Below are positions 61,113 to 64,000 of a stretch of DNA of 64,000 nt, one piece after another (within the stretch, counting starts at the first letter, position 1; each line of letters starts with the position of its first letter). The translations under genes and the position numbers were made by a program. The notes under the pieces are model-generated. The model did not search any database. It had not been told where the DNA came from and saw nothing but the letters and a program-made list of their open reading frames with translations. The stretch is from Curtobacterium sp. VKM Ac-2865 (GTDB lineage Bacteria > Actinomycetota > Actinomycetes > Actinomycetales > Microbacteriaceae): the NCBI RefSeq assembly GCF_015350905.1, contig NZ_JADKRZ010000003.1:310001-374000 (forward strand). Reading direction: 5' to 3'.

Positions 61113-61966
61113 ACGACGACGGACGCACCAACGACTCCGGGATCACCGGCGGGCCGAGCGGCCCCGACACCGGACTCCCCACCCCCGGCGACCAGCCGGG
61201 GCCGGCGACCGGACCCACCGGCGGCACCGACGGGCAGGGTGGCGGCGAGCCGGGTCTGACCCGCGACCCGATGCCCGCCGGGCTGGCGGACGGCGCCTAC
61301 GTGGCGAAGTTCGTCATCGCGGTGGACGGTCCCGCCGGCAGCGGCAAGTCGAGCGTCTCCCGCGCCGCTGCCCGGGTGCTCGGCTTCGGGTACCAGGACA
61401 CCGGCGCCGCCTACCGCGCGCTGGCGTGGCACGCACTGCAGCAGCAGGTCGACCTCGACGACCCGGCGGCGGTCCTCGCGAGCTGGGACACCTTCGACTA
61501 CACGATCGGCACCGATCCCGACGCCTACTTCGTCCGCGTCGGTGACACCGACGTGACCGACGCCATCCGCACCCCCGACGTGACCGCTGCGGTGGCACAC
61601 ATCGCCAAGCTCCCCGAGGTCCGCGCGCGCCTGGTGCAGCTCTTCCGCACCGTGATGCGCAAGACCGACGCCCAGGGCATCATCACCGAGGGCCGCGACA
61701 TCACGACCGTCGTCGCGCCCGACGCCGAGGTCCGCATCCTGCTGACCGCCGACGAACAGGTTAGGATGGCACGGCGCTCGGCAGAGGTCACGACCCAGTC
61801 GGCCGCCGACACCTCGGCAGCACTCGCCCGACGAGACGCCGCCGACGCGAAGGTCGTCGACTTCATGAACGCCGCGGACGGCGTCACGACGCTCGACTCC
61901 ACCGACCTCGACTTCGACCAGACCGTCCAGGCGGTCGTCGACCTGGCCCGTACGGCCGGGCACTGA
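61103..61966 (+). CDS. cmk: cytidylate kinase
   Basis: A 287-residue (d)CMP kinase. The P-loop [10 protein letters not shown] is at about residues 75-84, with [60 protein letters not shown] and [10 protein letters not shown] following. About 65 extra N-terminal residues rich in Gly, Pro and Thr precede the domain; family members are usually 220-230 residues. I choose ATG 61103, with GGAGG upstream, over ATG 61085. It overlaps tyrA by ten bases and lies just before der, as in many actinobacteria. Confidence 0.94.
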   Translation: MGLNDDGRTNDSGITGGPSGPDTGLPTPGDQPGPATGPTGGTDGQGGGEPGLTRDPMPAGLADGAYVAKFVIAVDGPAGSGKSSVSRAAARVLGFGYQDTGAAYRALAWHALQQQVDLDDPAAVLASWDTFDYTIGTDPDAYFVRVGDTDVTDAIRTPDVTAAVAHIAKLPEVRARLVQLFRTVMRKTDAQGIITEGRDITTVVAPDAEVRILLTADEQVRMARRSAEVTTQSAADTSAALARRDAADAKVVDFMNAADGVTTLDSTDLDFDQTVQAVVDLARTAGH

Positions 61967-62007
61967 CACAGACACGCGACCACAGGGTCGCCGGCAAGGA
62001 ACCCACC

Positions 62008-63534
62008 ATGGCGCAACCGGACAACGGACCAGAGCACGACGACTTCCCGGAGTACGACGAGTCGCTGGGCGAGCGACTCGCGAGCCTCGACGAGTCCGAG
62101 GCCGAGCAGCGGTCGACCGCGCTCCGCGCCGGGCTCGAGGACTACGACCTCGACGAGGAGGACGTCGCCCTCCTCGAGACGGCGCAGCTCGGCCCGGACG
62201 GCATCGCCTACCTGCCCGCACTGCCCGTGCTGGCGATCGTCGGCCGCCCGAACGTCGGCAAGTCAGCGCTCGTGAACCGCATCCTCGGTCGCCGAGAGGC
62301 CGTCGTGCAGGACGTCCCCGGCGTCACGCGCGACCGCGTCAGCTACAAGGCGGAGTGGAACGACCGGCGCTTCACCCTCGTCGACACCGGCGGGTGGGAG
62401 CCCGACGCCAAGGGCATCAACGCCTCGGTGGCGCTCCAGGCCGAGGTCGCCATCGACCTCGCCGACGCCGTCCTCTTCGTGGTCGACGTGACCGTGGGCA
62501 TCACCGCGACCGACGAGCACGTCGTCAAGATGCTGCGCGGCACCGACAAGCCCGTCATCGTCGTGGCGAACAAGTCCGACGACGAGCGCCGTGACCTCGA
62601 CGCCTTCGAGCTGTGGAACCTCGGGCTCGGCGAGCCGCACCCCGTGTCGGCGCTGCACGGCCGTGGCGTCGCGGACCTGCTCGACCTCATCATCTCGACG
62701 CTGCCGGAGATCTCGGCCGTCGCCAAGCAGGAGCTCGGCGGCCCCCGCCGCGTCGCGATCCTCGGCCGGCCCAACGTCGGCAAGAGCTCGCTGCTCAACA
62801 AGGCCGCCGGTGAAGAGCGGGTCGTCGTGAACGAGCTGGCCGGCACCACCCGTGACCCGGTGGACGAGCAGGTGGAACTCGGTGGCCGCGTCTGGCGGTT
62901 CGTCGACACCGCCGGCATCCGCAAGCGCGTGCACCTGCAGCAGGGCGCCGACTTCTACGCCTCGCTCCGCACCACGGCCGCGCTCGAGAAGGCCGAGGTC
63001 GCCGTCGTCGTCCTCGACGTCACCGAGCCCGTCTCCGTGCAGGACCTCCGCATCATCGACCTGGTCCTCGAGTCCGGTCGCGCCCTCGTCCTGGCCTACA
63101 ACAAGTGGGACCTCCTCGACGACGAGCGCCGCCGCTACCTCGAGCGCGAGATCGAGCAGGACCTCGCACACGTGTCGTGGGCTCCGCGCGTCAACATCTC
63201 CGCGCGCACCGGTCGTCACCTCGAGCGGCTCGTCCCGGCACTCGAGACCGCCCTCGAGTCGTGGGACACCCGCATCCCGACCGGCAAGGTCAACGCCTTC
63301 ATCGCCGAGCTCGTGCAGGAGCACCCGCACCCCGTCCGTGGTGGGCGTCAGCCGCGGATCCTGTTCGGCACGCAGGCCGCGAGCCAGCCGCCGACGTTCG
63401 TGCTCTTCACGACCCAGTTCCTCGACCCGCAGTACCGCCGCTTCATCACGCGGCGCCTGCGCGAGGTCTGGGGCTTCGCTGGCACGCCGATCACCGTGAA
63501 CATGCGTGTGCGCGAGCGGCGGAAGCGCACCTGA
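62008..63534 (+). CDS. der: ribosome biogenesis GTPase Der
   Basis: A 508-residue protein with two GTPase domains and a C-terminal KH-like domain, needed for 50S assembly. G1 motifs GRPNVGKS occur at residues 79-86 and again at about 253-260; DTGGW and DTAGIRKR are the G3 motifs, and NKSD and NKWD are G4. The KH-like end has [34 protein letters not shown]. An acidic extension of about 70 residues at the N-terminus is typical of actinobacterial Der. AAGGA precedes ATG 62008. Confidence 0.97.
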   Translation: MAQPDNGPEHDDFPEYDESLGERLASLDESEAEQRSTALRAGLEDYDLDEEDVALLETAQLGPDGIAYLPALPVLAIVGRPNVGKSALVNRILGRREAVVQDVPGVTRDRVSYKAEWNDRRFTLVDTGGWEPDAKGINASVALQAEVAIDLADAVLFVVDVTVGITATDEHVVKMLRGTDKPVIVVANKSDDERRDLDAFELWNLGLGEPHPVSALHGRGVADLLDLIISTLPEISAVAKQELGGPRRVAILGRPNVGKSSLLNKAAGEERVVVNELAGTTRDPVDEQVELGGRVWRFVDTAGIRKRVHLQQGADFYASLRTTAALEKAEVAVVVLDVTEPVSVQDLRIIDLVLESGRALVLAYNKWDLLDDERRRYLEREIEQDLAHVSWAPRVNISARTGRHLERLVPALETALESWDTRIPTGKVNAFIAELVQEHPHPVRGGRQPRILFGTQAASQPPTFVLFTTQFLDPQYRRFITRRLREVWGFAGTPITVNMRVRERRKRT

Positions 63535-63550
63535 TCCGATCCAGCACGAC

Positions 63551-63588
63551 ACGACGGCCGCCGGGGCAGTGCTCCCGGCGGCCGTCGT
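63551..63588. terminator. der terminator
   Basis: ACGACGGCCGCCGGG and CCCGGCGGCCGTCGT with an eight-base loop, 16 bases after the der stop. Confidence 0.85.
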
Positions 63589-63619
63589 CGTACCCGGCCC
63601 GGTGGTCCCCGGTCCGGCG

Positions 63620-63625
63620 TACGAT
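63620..63625 (+). promoter_or_regulatory. -10 element (TACGAT) for the last gene
   Basis: It ends six bases before ATG 63632; leaderless geometry. Confidence 0.5.
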
Positions 63626-63631
63626 CCGTGC

Positions 63632-64000
63632 ATGTCACCGCCGTCGGGCTCCGCGCGTGCCGGCCGGATCGCGGTCGGAGTGAGCGTCTTCGTGGGTGTC
63701 GTCGCCGCGTCCGTGTTGCTCTCGATCCCGGTCCCGACCGGCCGTTCCGTCCCGGAGCCCCTCGTCCGCGAGACCCCGACGACGGCCCCGACACTGCCAC
63801 CGGTGGACGAGCCCTGGTACCGCACCGGCCTGCCCGTGGAGGGTGAGATCGTGCCGATCGGCGCGGAGACGACCGGACGCGTCGAGGTCGTCCGGTCGGG
63901 GGAGCGGAGCGTGCGGGTGACGATCACCGACTTCGCCACCGACCTGACCACGGCCGACATCCGCGTGCAGCTGACCGCCGGTGACGTCGTCACCGGTCGG
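63632..64000 (+). CDS. exported protein, 5' part only (possible DM13-like domain)
   Basis: The first 123 codons are open to the window edge. A basic start (MSPPSGSARAGR) precedes one hydrophobic helix (about 13-34, signal peptide or anchor), then a Pro/Thr-rich linker and an all-beta segment. In that segment GRVEVVRSGERSVRVTITDFATDLTTADIRVQLT resembles the DM13 pattern of electron-transfer or adhesion domains, but the part that would decide it is missing. No lipobox Cys is seen. Confidence 0.7.
   Translation, partial: MSPPSGSARAGRIAVGVSVFVGVVAASVLLSIPVPTGRSVPEPLVRETPTTAPTLPPVDEPWYRTGLPVEGEIVPIGAETTGRVEVVRSGERSVRVTITDFATDLTTADIRVQLTAGDVVTGR

Noticed and set aside
1..64000. tRNA, rRNA, insertion sequences, prophage or integrase genes
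   Set aside because: I looked for cloverleaf arms, transposase DDE motifs and phage modules and saw none; this was by eye, so a small RNA could be missed.

Overview
The window is a GC-rich actinobacterial chromosome segment. Gene content and order (ftsK-pgsA-cinA-clgR-DUF3046-recA-recX-miaB-miaA-dapF-hflX-lexA, then hisCBH-priA, parA-scpA-scpB-pseudouridine synthase-tyrA-cmk-der) point to the Actinomycetia. Many genes appear to have leaderless mRNAs, and the GH6 glucanase and protealysin-type protease fit a plant- or litter-associated member of the Microbacteriaceae. Curtobacterium is my best guess, from memory and not from a search. I saw no rRNA or tRNA gene, transposase, prophage or CRISPR array.

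Layout. 0-14.7 kb is a mixed metabolic and transport region: amidohydrolase, class IV aminotransferase, Nudix hydrolase, YhgE/Pip-like membrane protein, CPA1 Na+/H+ antiporter, PiT phosphate transporter, aspartate ammonia-lyase, BrkB-like protein, MFS exporter, FKBP isomerase and aldo/keto reductase. 14.8-20.2 kb holds a HelD/HelR-type RNA polymerase-recycling ATPase, an M4 protease with its putative emfourin inhibitor, a membrane-anchored GH6 glucanase and a VanZ-like protein. 20.2-25.1 kb carries rpsO and pnp, separated by an FMN reductase and a coiled-coil lytic-transglycosylase-like protein. 25.2-32.5 kb has a Raf-kinase-inhibitor-like protein, a Tat-exported ferritin-like protein, a TetR regulator, an M16 protease, dapB and neighbours.

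32.6-54 kb is the conserved housekeeping block: thyA-folA, dapA, rnj, ftsK-pgsA-cinA, clgR, recA-recX, miaB-miaA-dapF, hflX, lexA and the his operon. It contains three of the lysine/diaminopimelate genes (dapB, dapA, dapF) and a coherent SOS module: two LexA boxes at recA and two between lexA and a divergent small LysM protein. 55-63.5 kb is the segregation block (parA, scpA, scpB), followed by a pseudouridine synthase with a very long repetitive disordered N-terminus, tyrA, cmk and der. The window ends inside an exported protein.

The most distinctive signals are in non-coding or low-complexity DNA. They are a dispersed family of GGGAGGC/GCCTCCC palindromes at gene 3' ends; a pair of 85-bp intergenic repeats around one of them, with a diverged copy near 47.4 kb; two divergent leaderless promoters sharing one palindromic -10 core (30.3 kb); a 56-bp duplication that creates an 18-codon ORF coupled on both sides by TGATG; and the repeat-expanded RluB-like protein. 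I found no clear candidate for a wholly new multi-gene system; the window is mostly conserved core genome.
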